NCBI GenBank assembly: GCA_963653425.1
Contig: CAVJWC010000002.1
Coordinates: forward strand, 198,130-262,129
Origin: UMGS692 sp963653425
GTDB lineage: Bacteria > Bacillota > Clostridia > Christensenellales > CAG-314
Direction of reading: 5' to 3'
DNA length: 64,000 bases
Position numbers and translations under genes: made by a program. The notes beneath the pieces were generated by a model. It saw nothing but the letters and a program-made list of their open reading frames with translations, made no database searches and had not been told where the DNA came from. Of this stretch, positions 43,043-51,129 are shown in pieces (positions within the stretch are counted from its first letter, which is position 1; each line of letters starts with the position of its first letter).

Positions 43043-43235
43043 AACCGTCATGAGTAGTCTCGAAGAAACCGTCGCGAAGATGGAATCGAGAGATACTGGA
43101 CTTAACGAAAGCATTAAGCTTTACGAGAAAGCGGCTTCTCTCGCAGCCGAGGCAAAGGAGCTTTTAGCCGAATATAAAGGAAGGATTACCGTTATAAGCG
43201 ACGCTATGAATTCCATAGAAGAAGATTTCGAATAA
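43014..43235 (+). CDS. xseB: Exodeoxyribonuclease VII small subunit
   Basis: The 73 residues contain LETVMSSLEETVAKMESRDTGLNESIKLYEKAASLAAEAKE (in part), the coiled-coil pattern typical of XseB. The ATG at 43014 has GGAGGAG in front, inside the end of xseA. Translational coupling with xseA is normal for this pair. Confidence 0.95.
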   Translation: MGQKKKNDLETVMSSLEETVAKMESRDTGLNESIKLYEKAASLAAEAKELLAEYKGRITVISDAMNSIEEDFE

Positions 43236-43351
43236 GTACGCCGTGAAAAAAGAAAACCGCCTTTTACGGTAATTACCGGGAAAGAACGCAAAACCGAAGA
43301 AACCGTCGGATAAGAATTATATAAGGTGCGATTTACGCAAGAGGAAATAAA

Positions 43352-44200
43352 ATGAACAATTGTGATTTAAGCGGTCTTTTGGGCGCGCTTACCGAACACG
43401 CGTCGGAAACGGAAAAACTTTTCGGAAAGTATTTTCCCGAAAAAAACAAAGCTATGGTTCTCGAAGCTGCGGCTTACGGACTTTTCGGAAAGGGAAAAAG
43501 ACTCAGAAGTTTTCTTCTGAGATGCGGAGCGGACAGGTACGAAATCTGTGACGAAAACACGGAAAGACTTGCCGTAGCCGTGGAAATGATACACGCTTAT
43601 TCTCTTATTCACGACGATCTTCCCTGTATGGATAACGACGATATGCGCAGAGGAAAGCCTTCCTGTCATAAGGTTTTCGGAGAAGCGGGCGCGCTTCTTG
43701 CGGGCGACTGTCTTCTGAATATGGCTTACGAAGTCATGCTTGGCGGAAAGTTCACGCGAGGCTATACCAAAGCCTGCAAAGTCATAGCTTCGTCTGCGGG
43801 ATATTCGGGAATGATAGACGGTCAGTACGTCGAACTTGCTTCGGAATTCGCCGACGAAAAGAAGATGTTTCTGATTTCCGCGCTTAAAACGGGAGCTTTA
43901 TTCAAGGCTTCGGTGCTTGCGCCCGCCCTGATTGCCGAAAGAAGCGAAGCCGAACTCGAACTGCTCGAAGAATTCGCGCTGTCTTTCGGTATCGCGTTCC
44001 AGCTTGCCGACGATCTTTTGGACGAAAAAGGCGAGAAACATACGGAAGAATTGAATTTCGTCAACGTTTTGGGAAAGGAAAAAACGCAGGAATATCTGGC
44101 TTCCTATTCGGAAAAAGCTTCCGAGTGTTTAAGAAAACTCGGTATATCCGACGGCTTCGAAGAAAGACTTATCTCTTTCAATCTCAGCAGAAAAAACTGA
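43352..44200 (+). CDS. ispA: Polyprenyl (farnesyl) diphosphate synthase
   Basis: A trans-prenyltransferase of 282 residues that makes geranyl/farnesyl diphosphate for undecaprenyl and quinone synthesis. Motifs: GKGKRLRSFLL near 49, the first Asp-rich motif SLIHDDLPCMDNDDMRRGKPS near 90 (in part), GDCLLNMAYEV and the second motif FQLADDLLDEKGE near 222. The FolD-XseA-XseB-IspA order is standard. Dxs, often next, is absent. A terminator follows at 44353. Confidence 0.95.
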   Translation: MNNCDLSGLLGALTEHASETEKLFGKYFPEKNKAMVLEAAAYGLFGKGKRLRSFLLRCGADRYEICDENTERLAVAVEMIHAYSLIHDDLPCMDNDDMRRGKPSCHKVFGEAGALLAGDCLLNMAYEVMLGGKFTRGYTKACKVIASSAGYSGMIDGQYVELASEFADEKKMFLISALKTGALFKASVLAPALIAERSEAELELLEEFALSFGIAFQLADDLLDEKGEKHTEELNFVNVLGKEKTQEYLASYSEKASECLRKLGISDGFEERLISFNLSRKN

Positions 44201-44352
44201 TTTGCGCTTAAAGCGGAAATAGCCGATTTGCGTCTGAAAAGACGAAACGATTTATAGCCGATGAACGCAAAACCCGATTTATATCCGATTTGCATGGTTC
44301 GGTTATATATCTGCCCGTCTTTTGGAGTATAATTTAATTACGAATTTAACCG

Positions 44353-44388
44353 AAAACAGTCGTTTTTTATTAAATCCGACTGTTTTTT
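44353..44388 (+). terminator. Rho-independent terminator
   Basis: AAACAGTCG at 44354-44362 pairs with CGACTGTTT at 44377-44385, followed by further T. It closes the nusB-ispA group about 150 nt after the ispA stop. Confidence 0.82.
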
Positions 44389-44736
44389 CGTTTGTCCGAA
44401 AGCCTTGTACAATCGGCTTTTTCATACGGTGATACTGCACTTTAAGCCACAAAAAGAAAGTCCTTTTTTTCGTTGACTTTTTTTATGCGTAAGACTATAA
44501 TTTCTTAGCATTCCGTTCATGCTCACTGATTGTTTTCGGTGAATTGAAAGCGGTTACCGCGCCGATCGGCGATAAAGAACGTAGTGCCTGCCAGATAAAG
44601 TCTGACCTTAAGTCTGACGTTCGGTTTAACGTTCGGTCTGACGGCAGTTCGTAAATAACGCTTCGCTGAAAAACGGATTCGTTTTTACGTAGGGATATAA
44701 AAGAAAGAATTGAAGACTAAAGCTTCGGAGGAAAAT
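44389..44736. other. Intergenic leader of the MATE gene
   Basis: It holds a promoter at 44473-44501, then about 235 nt of untranslated leader. The leader contains ttccgttcat at 44511-44520 and ATCGGCGATAAAGAA at 44565-44579, both also present in the tsaD downstream region. No riboswitch class is recognised. Confidence 0.5.
44473..44501 (+). promoter_or_regulatory. Sigma-A type promoter
   Basis: TTGACT at 44473-44478 and TATAAT at 44496-44501, spacer 17, upstream of the MATE gene. Confidence 0.85.
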
Positions 44737-46125
44737 ATGAAAACGAATGTGTCCGAAAGGGATTTGTTCGGATCGGAACGCATAAGCAGGGTTTTATGGA
44801 AAATCGCACCGCCCGTAATGCTGGCTCAGCTTATTCAGGCGCTGTATAACATAGTGGACAGTTTCTTCGTGGGAAGATATTCCGACGACGCGCTTACCGC
44901 CGTTACGGTAATTTACCCCATTCAGCTTATAATAGTGGCTCTTGCGGTAGGTACGGGCGTGGGCGTAAACACCTATATGGCGAGAAAGTACGCGCACGGA
45001 GAAATCGATAAAGCCAAATCCGCCGCAGGTACGGGTATGGTTCTTGCGGTAGTTTCGTGGGCTGTTTTCGCGCTTTTGTCCGTGCTTATCATGGACCCCT
45101 ATATAAAAACTTCCGCTTCCGAACCCGAAGCCATCAAAGACGCGAGAACTTACGGACTTATCGTTTGTATAGGCAGTCTCGGAACCTTCCTTGAAAGCAA
45201 CTGGTCCAAGGTTCATCAGGCGAGAGGAAATATGAGGCTTCCCATGATCGCTCAGGTCGTCGGCGCGCTTATAAACTGCGTTTTCGATCCTCTTCTTATC
45301 TTCGGAATAGGTCCTTTCCCCGAAATGGGTATAGCCGGAGCGGCTTACGCAACCGTTCTCGGGCAAGTCGTTTCCGCTATAATCGTAGGAATAAAAGGCT
45401 TTGAAAAGCCTCCGAAAATCAAGGAAATGCCTCATTATATAAAGAAGATATACTTCTACGGCTATTCGTCTATCATAATGCAGGCTCTCTATACCGTCTA
45501 TATAGTCGCGCTCAATATGATTCTCGCAAACTTTTCCGATTCGGCGGTAACCGTTCTCGGTCTTTATTATAAGGCGCAGAGCTTCTTCTTTATTCCGCTT
45601 TTCGGACTTCAGACGTGTATAGTTCCTCTTCTGAGTTTCAACTACGCGCGCGAAAGTTACGAACGCTGTCACGAAACGATGAAGGACACCATTCTTATTT
45701 CGCTGGCGTTTATGATAATAGGAATGCTGTGCTTCTTCTTTATCCCCGAACAGCTGATGAGGATATTCTCCAACTCCGAAACGGTCATTGCCATAGGAAA
45801 AACGGCTTTCCCGATAATCGGAAGCAGTTTTTTCTGCGCGGTATTTTCGCTCACAATGCCCGTGTTCTTTCAGGCAATAGGCAAAGGCTTTACGAGTATG
45901 ATGCTTTCGCTTACCCGACAGATATTCTGTCTCGTACCCGTATTCTGGTTGCTTTCCCGTATAGGACTGGATTACGCCTGGATAGCCTTTCCCGTAGCCG
46001 AAACGGTAGCCGGCGGAGTGGGACTGATTCTTTACGCGAAACAGCTCAGAAAGTGGGGCTGTAAGTTTGAATTGAAGAAACATAAAGAACCGCAGAACGC
46101 GGACGAACGGAATAAAGCCGACTGA
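44737..46125 (+). CDS. MATE family efflux transporter
   Basis: The 462 residues have twelve hydrophobic segments and MATE hallmarks: LWKIAPPVMLAQLIQALYNIVDSFFVGR (in part, near 20-45), GVGVNTYMARKYAHGE, LESNWSKVHQARGNMRLPM, FDPLLIFGIGPFPEMGIAGAAYATVLGQ (in part) and FFQAIGKG. MATE pumps export drugs or metabolites using Na+ or H+. It is a single-gene unit on its own promoter. The start at ATG 44737 has CGGAGGA; the upstream TTG is less likely. The substrate is unknown. Confidence 0.92.
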   Translation: MKTNVSERDLFGSERISRVLWKIAPPVMLAQLIQALYNIVDSFFVGRYSDDALTAVTVIYPIQLIIVALAVGTGVGVNTYMARKYAHGEIDKAKSAAGTGMVLAVVSWAVFALLSVLIMDPYIKTSASEPEAIKDARTYGLIVCIGSLGTFLESNWSKVHQARGNMRLPMIAQVVGALINCVFDPLLIFGIGPFPEMGIAGAAYATVLGQVVSAIIVGIKGFEKPPKIKEMPHYIKKIYFYGYSSIIMQALYTVYIVALNMILANFSDSAVTVLGLYYKAQSFFFIPLFGLQTCIVPLLSFNYARESYERCHETMKDTILISLAFMIIGMLCFFFIPEQLMRIFSNSETVIAIGKTAFPIIGSSFFCAVFSLTMPVFFQAIGKGFTSMMLSLTRQIFCLVPVFWLLSRIGLDYAWIAFPVAETVAGGVGLILYAKQLRKWGCKFELKKHKEPQNADERNKAD

Positions 46126-46307
46126 AACGACAACCCGCGTTCTCGGCGTTAAATCCCGTATAAAACGGAAACCGTAATTTAATAAACCTCAGTGAAAGCC
46201 GTAAGTTTACCGGCGGAACCGACGCATCTTTCAAAGAATGCTGTAATCCGTTAAAATAAACGTTACGGCTTTATCGGTTAAAAACGCGAAACGGGCTTTT
46301 AATGAAG

Positions 46308-46336
46308 TTGACTAACTGCGTGAAATTTGTTATAAT
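46308..46336 (+). promoter_or_regulatory. Sigma-A type promoter
   Basis: TTGACT at 46308-46313 and TATAAT at 46331-46336, spacer 17, 49 nt before the thioesterase start. Confidence 0.88.
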
Positions 46337-46385
46337 CGGGGCAAAAATACGGCTTTGCCGTAAAAAAGAAAAAGGAAGAAAAACA

Positions 46386-46772
46386 ATGGAATCCGGTATC
46401 AAAGGAAGAACAGAAATAGTAGTTACTCCCAAAGAAAGCGCAAAGACTCTCGGAAGCGGTCTTCTCGAAGTATATGCAACGCCCGCCATGATAGCTCTTA
46501 TGGAAGGTTGCGCAAGCCAGAGCGTCGCTCCCTATCTCGAAGAAGGTTTCGGAACGGTAGGAACGGCTCTTAACGTAAAACACCTTTCAGCTACGCCCAT
46601 GGGTATGAAGGTTTATTGCGAAAGCGAACTTACCGAAGTTGACGGAAGAAGACTCGTTTTCAGCGTAAAAGCTTACGACGAAGCGGGACTTATCGGCGAA
46701 GGAACTCACGAACGTTTTATAATAAACAACGAAAAATTCCTCGCTAAAGTCAACGCAAAAACCGCAAAATAA
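46386..46772 (+). CDS. Hotdog-fold thioesterase family protein (FlK-like)
   Basis: The 128 residues match the small thioesterase family related to fluoroacetyl-CoA thioesterase: GSGLLEVYATPAMIALMEGCASQSV with a catalytic Thr/Glu pair (YATPAMIALME), VGTALNVKHLSATPMGMKV and IGEGTHERFIINNEKF. The His in HLSATP and in GTHER fit the active site seen in this group. The physiological acyl-CoA is unknown. It is a single-gene unit between its own promoter and terminator. Confidence 0.88.
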   Translation: MESGIKGRTEIVVTPKESAKTLGSGLLEVYATPAMIALMEGCASQSVAPYLEEGFGTVGTALNVKHLSATPMGMKVYCESELTEVDGRRLVFSVKAYDEAGLIGEGTHERFIINNEKFLAKVNAKTAK

Positions 46773-46819
46773 CTTATTTTATAGTAGTTAAACGGCGTAA
46801 AAAAACAAAAACCGCAATC

Positions 46820-46853
46820 AGAAGCTCCGAAAAACGCGGGGCTTCTTTTTTTG
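46820..46853 (+). terminator. Rho-independent terminator
   Basis: AGAAGCTCC and GGGGCTTCT pair around GAAAAACGC, followed by a run of seven T. Confidence 0.88.
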
Positions 46854-46964
46854 TTTTTGTCTGTAAGTCGGCTTCAGGGAATATATCTGTTCGGTTTTTT
46901 GCGCCTACCGCCGTTTTTAATTAAGTGATTTTTTCAACTTTTTATAAAAGGTTTTCCGAAACTA

Positions 46965-46993
46965 TTGCAAAAGACGATATTTTATGCTAAAAT
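46965..46993 (+). promoter_or_regulatory. Possible sigma-A promoter of the peptide island
   Basis: TTGCAA at 46965-46970 and TAAAAT at 46988-46993, spacer 17. It would give a leader of about 160 nt that contains the second, island-specific motif at 47113-47141. Confidence 0.6.
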
Positions 46994-47112
46994 AATTGTA
47001 CAAAAGAGTGTAAACTGAACAGATTTTGCAATTTCATACTGCGAATCTAAGGCATTACGTCGCTGTAAGATTAAAGGCGAACGCTCAGAAAGCAATTTTC
47101 CGATAAATTTAT

Positions 47113-47141
47113 CTAACAAAAAACCGTTCGGTGCGTATATA
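47113..47141 (+). promoter_or_regulatory. Island motif copy 1, putative ECF-sigma promoter of the sigma operon
   Basis: CTAACAAAA begins at 47113 and CGTATATA stands at 47134-47141, exactly 21 nt downstream. The same two blocks at the same distance precede four precursor groups (58718, 59304, 62395, 63677). CGTATATA resembles ECF -10 elements and the A-rich AAC block the -35. It lies 19 nt before the start at 47160. Confidence 0.7.
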
Positions 47142-47159
47142 CCGATGAAAGGAGGCGTT

Positions 47160-47357
47160 ATGAAAGATATAAAAATATTATTTGAATATCAGAAATTCAA
47201 ACCAAACGCCGCTTTGCAGTCAAAAATAAACGCAGTGACCGCAAAGTATTTATCGGCAGGCGTTGAAATCGACGACGACGAGCTGGACGTATCGGCAGCA
47301 GGCGAGCCTTCACGGCGGGAATTTTCTACGGAGAAGGGCGATGCAGACGACGAGTAG
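47160..47357 (+). CDS. Small acidic protein of the peptide island, unknown
   Basis: The 65 residues have a helical, basic first half (KDIKILFEYQKFKPNAALQSKINAVTAKYL in part) and an acidic second half with DDDELDVSAAGEPS. That block resembles the DDELNDVAGG end of the precursor leaders but carries AAG instead of GG and no Cys. It may be a regulatory partner or a relative of a leader peptide rather than a product. Strong GGAGG site at ATG 47160; it overlaps the sigma gene by 17 nt, indicating coupling. I know no function. Confidence 0.7.
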   Translation: MKDIKILFEYQKFKPNAALQSKINAVTAKYLSAGVEIDDDELDVSAAGEPSRREFSTEKGDADDE

Positions 47358-47823
47358 TGCGCAGAATGCGGCTTATATGCTTTATTACGGCAAAGTTTTC
47401 GGCTACGTTATGAACAGGGTTCACGTAAGAGCCGACGCCGAAGACATTACCGCCGAAGTTTTTTTGAAGCTGTTTTCCAAATCCGACGGTTTCGATTGGA
47501 AAAGGCCGGGCGCGTCTACCTACGTTTTCCGCGTAATGCAGACCACGCTGGTGGACTTTTACCGTCAGAAGAAAATCACAACCGAACCGTTGGAGGAAAT
47601 GGAAGATAAAATAGGCGTTGACGACGATTTCGACGCGGCTTTATTGTCGCTTAACGGCGCGCTTAACGTTCTTAACGAAAGAGAGCTTGCCATAGTCGTT
47701 CTGCACTATTACCACGGTCTGAGCCATAAAGAAATTTCGGAAAAAATGCGTCTGTCCTACTCCAACGTCAGGCAAATATGCCACGTTTCCATACAAAAGC
47801 TGAGAAAAGAAATGGAGAAGTAG
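47341..47823 (+). CDS. ECF-like RNA polymerase sigma factor
   Basis: The 160 residues have region 2 (YYGKVFGYVMNRVHVRADAEDITAEVFLKLFSK, partly; helix for -10 melting near 13-45, then STYVFRVMQTTLVDFYRQKK) and region 4 (LNGALNVLNERELAIVVLHYYHGLSHKEISEKMRLSYSNVRQICHVSIQKLRK in part, a helix-turn-helix near 115-150). Region 3 is missing, as in ECF factors. It is the second gene of the island. Its promoter motif matches that before the precursors, so self-activation is plausible. No classical anti-sigma gene is adjacent; the downstream GHKL domains may fill that role. Confidence 0.88.
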   Translation: MQTTSSAQNAAYMLYYGKVFGYVMNRVHVRADAEDITAEVFLKLFSKSDGFDWKRPGASTYVFRVMQTTLVDFYRQKKITTEPLEEMEDKIGVDDDFDAALLSLNGALNVLNERELAIVVLHYYHGLSHKEISEKMRLSYSNVRQICHVSIQKLRKEMEK

Positions 47824-47824
47824 T

Positions 47825-47989
47825 ATGAACAATAAAGATCAGGTTACGCGCGAAAACGAAAAAACTTTTGCCGACGAGGAACTCACGGGCGTTACGGGCG
47901 GTATTCTGGAAGAATACGCCGACGTTACCCGTCAGGAAGACGAAGAACTTGAAAACACCCGCGGAAAGGGCGGTTGCGGAAGACCTTGA
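47825..47989 (+). CDS. 54-residue double-glycine leader peptide, unannotated type
   Basis: ATG at 47825 lies 2 nt after the sigma factor stop, with GGAGAAG upstream. The product starts MNNKDQVTRENEKTF, has ADEELTGVTGG at residues 16-26, and ends in a very acidic stretch with the tail GKGGCGRP. The EEL..VTGG block is the canonical double-glycine cleavage motif read by C39 peptidases and matches the precursor leaders' end, but the leader is short and Nif11-like helices are absent. It has a single Cys. It may be a secreted signal, a regulatory peptide or a minor product. It is below usual ORF cut-offs but well supported by position and motif. Confidence 0.7.
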   Translation: MNNKDQVTRENEKTFADEELTGVTGGILEEYADVTRQEDEELENTRGKGGCGRP

Positions 47990-48040
47990 AATAAAGTCGT
48001 CCGTGGAAAAGTTCAAAGGCTGAGATAAAATTTAAACGGC

Positions 48041-48067
48041 AGTAAGCGACGAAACGGTCGCTTTACT
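48041..48067 (+). other. Hairpin between the leader peptide and STAS gene
   Basis: AGTAAGCGAC pairs with GTCGCTTTACT (one bulged T) around GAAACG. No T run follows, so it may be a processing or attenuation element that sets the ratio of sigma-factor and exporter parts of the operon. Confidence 0.5.
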
Positions 48068-48113
48068 ATAAAGACGAATGTAATTGCAATTACGACAGGA
48101 AAGGAGATTTACC

Positions 48114-48410
48114 ATGGAAATCAAAAAAACACAAGAGGGCGGAGTTCTTACCGTTACCGTTGAAGGCCGTCTCGATACGACTACGGCTCCGAGGCTTGAA
48201 GCCGAATTCAAACAGAGTCTCGGAGGAGTAACTAAACTCGTACTCGATTTCGGATCGCTCGAATATCTTTCTTCGGCAGGTCTCCGCGTTCTTCTTTCCG
48301 CACAGAAAGTTATGAACAAACAGGGCGAAATGATAGTAAGAAACGTAAACGAAACCATTGCCGAGATTTTCGAAGTAACGGGTTTTTCGGACATTCTTAC
48401 GGTAGAGTAA
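48114..48410 (+). CDS. STAS-domain anti-sigma factor antagonist
   Basis: The 98 residues are a single STAS domain: GVLTVTVEGRLDTTTAPRLEAEF, KLVLDFGSLEYLSSAGLRVLLSAQK and MIVRNVNETIAEIFEVTGF. The SSAG segment near 56-60 carries the Ser that is phosphorylated by anti-sigma kinases in SpoIIAA/RsbV systems. It is known that SpoIIE-type phosphatases reverse this, and one is encoded 3.3 kb downstream. It is thus the central element of a putative partner switch in the island. GGAAAGGAG ribosome site; 124 nt after the peptide gene. Confidence 0.93.
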   Translation: MEIKKTQEGGVLTVTVEGRLDTTTAPRLEAEFKQSLGGVTKLVLDFGSLEYLSSAGLRVLLSAQKVMNKQGEMIVRNVNETIAEIFEVTGFSDILTVE

Positions 48411-48521
48411 ACCGACTGTTCAAGGCTAAGGCGTAATAGTTTCTCGGACGCAGACGGGCATTCCCGTTTTGCGGTCGGGGCGTCGTTGCGCTATGCGCCG
48501 ACAGGGTTTTGAGGGATAACA

Positions 48522-50243
48522 GTGGACAACAAATTTGCAGGCAGTGCGTACAGGTATTTTTTGGTGTGGGGCATTTGTTCGTCGCTCGCGATGACCGTCT
48601 GCACGATAGTGGACGCCTTTCTCGTGGGCAACATAGAGGGCAGCAACGGTCTTGCCGTCGCCAATATTTCCACGCCCGTATTTCTGATTTACGCGTTGTT
48701 CGGTATAACCGTAGGCGTAGGAGCGAACGTTTACATAGCTCGTCTTCTCGGTGCGGACAACGTGAAAAAAGCCAACCGCATTTTTCATTCTCAACTTTGT
48801 TTCGGGCTTATTATAGGCTTTTTATGTCTTGCGCCTCTTCTTTTCAAGGACGCGTATTTTTCTTTTCTCGGAGTTACTCCCGAACTTTATACGCTTGCCG
48901 ACGAATACCTTACCGTCGTAATGTGGTCGGCTCCCGTTTTCGTTATGTACCATATTCTTTCCGTTTCGGTCAGAACGGACAGTAACCCCAGACTTTCGGC
49001 AATCGCTTCCGCCGTGGTAATTATCACCGACGTGGTTCTCGATTTGCTTTTTATGAAGGTTCTGAACTGGGGAATCATAGGCGCGTCGGCTTCTCTTTGT
49101 ATTGCGGAAGCTTTGGGAGTTCTCGTTCTCCTCACTCATTTTCTTAAAAAACGCAAACTTCTTAAACTCAGACTGGCTTTACCGACCTTCGAAGAGATCA
49201 AAAACTTCGTTGCGGGCGGTTTCGGTATGGGTTCTGCCAATATCTTCGGCGCGGTGGTTATGCTTGTGTTCAACACACTGCTTATCCGTTTCGGCGGACA
49301 ATCGGGCGCGTTTTACGTTGCCGTGTACGGAGTAATCTATACAGTCTCTACCATTCCCGCGGGCGTTTTCGACGGAGCGTCGGGTTCGCTTTCCACGGTT
49401 ACCGCTTTCTTTACGGGCGAATCGGACACAAAGGGCGTCTACGTCGTTCTTAAAAAGGCTTTGACGGTGGCGGTTGTAAGCGGTTGCTGTTTCGCTCTTT
49501 TATCGGCAATTTTTTCGGGGTTCCTTTTGGGAGCGTTCGGAATAGAAACCGTTTCTGAAAGTGCGGTTACGGCTATGCGTATATTCGCGCTGAGCGTGAT
49601 TTTCGGCGGAATAAACACCGTCGTTACGGCTTTCTGGCAGTCCATAGGAAGAGCCGGACTTGCGGGCGTTATGTCGGTTATAAGAAACTGCGCTCTGCTC
49701 GTTGTCGCAGGCTTATTGCTTATCCCGGGCGGTAACGTTATCGGGCTTGCCGTTTCCTACGTTTGTACGGAAGTTTTATGTACGATAATTATCGGCGGTA
49801 TTCTTGTTTTCAGACCGTCGAAAGACTACATGGAAGAGAAATACGGCGCGAAGGGCAGATGTTTCGAATGCAGTTACCCCATAGAAACCGAAAGCGCGGA
49901 ACACATTTCGGGCGATCTCGAAAAGGTTTGCGACGAATGGGGAATAGGCGTAAAACAGTCTTTTATCATCAATTTCGTGTGTGAGGAAATGCTTCTCAAC
50001 GTAATAAGATTCGGCCTCGACGACGCAAACAATAATAAAAAAGCGTATTACGTTTCCATAAAGCTTATGGAAAAGGACGGAGATTACGTTCTTCGTATAC
50101 GCGACAACGTAAGCGTTTATAATCCTTTCGAGTCTTCGGGCGACGAAATAGACTCGGGCGTGCTGAAACTTATCCGCAAGAAAACCAAGTATTGCGATTA
50201 TCAGCGAAAAATGATATTCAATTATCTTTACGTAGTAATTTAA
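48522..50243 (+). CDS. MATE transporter fused to a C-terminal GHKL (anti-sigma-like) ATPase domain
   Basis: Residues 1-435 are a MATE-type membrane domain (VWGICSSLAMTVCTIVDAFLVGN, GVGANVYIARLLGA, FWQSIGRAGLAGVMSVIRN). Residues about 445-573 are a cytosolic HATPase_c_2-like domain: the N-box FVCEEMLLNVIRFGLDD near 490 keeps Glu and Asn, RIRDNVSVYNPFE resembles the G1 box but lacks its Gly, and DSGVLKLIRKK is a weak G2. ATP binding may be altered. Such a domain can bind STAS or sigma partners, so the protein might sense transport or membrane state. Start GTG 48522 after GAGGGAT. The combination is unusual. Confidence 0.85.
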   Translation: MDNKFAGSAYRYFLVWGICSSLAMTVCTIVDAFLVGNIEGSNGLAVANISTPVFLIYALFGITVGVGANVYIARLLGADNVKKANRIFHSQLCFGLIIGFLCLAPLLFKDAYFSFLGVTPELYTLADEYLTVVMWSAPVFVMYHILSVSVRTDSNPRLSAIASAVVIITDVVLDLLFMKVLNWGIIGASASLCIAEALGVLVLLTHFLKKRKLLKLRLALPTFEEIKNFVAGGFGMGSANIFGAVVMLVFNTLLIRFGGQSGAFYVAVYGVIYTVSTIPAGVFDGASGSLSTVTAFFTGESDTKGVYVVLKKALTVAVVSGCCFALLSAIFSGFLLGAFGIETVSESAVTAMRIFALSVIFGGINTVVTAFWQSIGRAGLAGVMSVIRNCALLVVAGLLLIPGGNVIGLAVSYVCTEVLCTIIIGGILVFRPSKDYMEEKYGAKGRCFECSYPIETESAEHISGDLEKVCDEWGIGVKQSFIINFVCEEMLLNVIRFGLDDANNNKKAYYVSIKLMEKDGDYVLRIRDNVSVYNPFESSGDEIDSGVLKLIRKKTKYCDYQRKMIFNYLYVVI

Positions 50244-50253
50244 GGAGAGGGTT

Positions 50254-51129
50254 ATGCAAGGTCAGTTTGTTTTTCGTGAACAAAAGGAAATGGAAAGGCT
50301 TGGCGTGCAGAACGATCTGCTTATGCGTTACGAGGCTCCTGTTTTGGCGCGGATTTTTTCTTGCAATCGGGAGCTTTTTGTTTTGGACGTGGGCTGTAAC
50401 GACGGCTCCAAGACCGTCGAACGCTTTTCTTCCGAAGCGGTCTCGAAAGTTATCGGACTTGAATACAATACGGAACTTACTCGCAAGGCAGGTAGTTTAT
50501 ACGGCGGCGGTAAGTTTTCTTTTTACGGAGTGGACGTCGAAGCGGAAGACTTTTCGATTCGTCTCGAAGACATAATGCGCGAAAAGAAAATAGACGGATT
50601 CGACGTTATTTATCTGTCTTTCGTTTTAATGCACGTTTCGGACGCCGAAAAACTGCTTAAAAGACTTCGTCCTTTTCTTAAAGAAAGCGGAGTGCTTCTT
50701 ATAGTGGAAGCCGACGACGGTTCGTCTTTTTTAAGCGGAGAAGGAAACCTTCTTCTGAAAGAATTTCTCGGTTTGCTCGGCGAGGACGAATATTCGGGCA
50801 ACAGAAACCTCGGCTCGGAACTTAGCCCGATGCTTTCCCGTTGCGGATACGAAAACGTCCGCGTCTGGAGCGACCGCATATACGCGGGTAAGGACGAAAA
50901 GGACACGAAACAAGCCGTTTTTACCGCTTTTTTTACATATTTTCCCGAAGATACGGCTTTGCTTTTACAGGCTGAACCGCAAAACGAAAAATACAAGTCT
51001 TGGGCAAAGTGGGTTAAAGAGAAGTTTCCGTTGCTTAAAGAATGCGTTTTAAGCGAAGATACGGTTATTTCCATAGGAATGAAAATTTTGACTTGCACGA
51101 AGGAGAAAAACGATGGGCAGTTACGGTAA
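50254..51129 (+). CDS. SAM-dependent methyltransferase of the peptide island
   Basis: A class I Rossmann methyltransferase of 291 residues: LFVLDVGCNDGSKTVERF near 42 is motif I, IGLEYNTELTRKA the acidic end of strand 2, FDVIYLSFVLMHVSDAEKLLKRLRPFLKESGVLLIVE (in part, near 112) motifs II-III. The C-terminal part is not recognised. Possible substrates are the exported peptides or a regulator; nothing in the sequence decides. It lies 10 nt behind the MATE fusion and overlaps the GNAT gene by 17 nt. Confidence 0.85.
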   Translation: MQGQFVFREQKEMERLGVQNDLLMRYEAPVLARIFSCNRELFVLDVGCNDGSKTVERFSSEAVSKVIGLEYNTELTRKAGSLYGGGKFSFYGVDVEAEDFSIRLEDIMREKKIDGFDVIYLSFVLMHVSDAEKLLKRLRPFLKESGVLLIVEADDGSSFLSGEGNLLLKEFLGLLGEDEYSGNRNLGSELSPMLSRCGYENVRVWSDRIYAGKDEKDTKQAVFTAFFTYFPEDTALLLQAEPQNEKYKSWAKWVKEKFPLLKECVLSEDTVISIGMKILTCTKEKNDGQLR

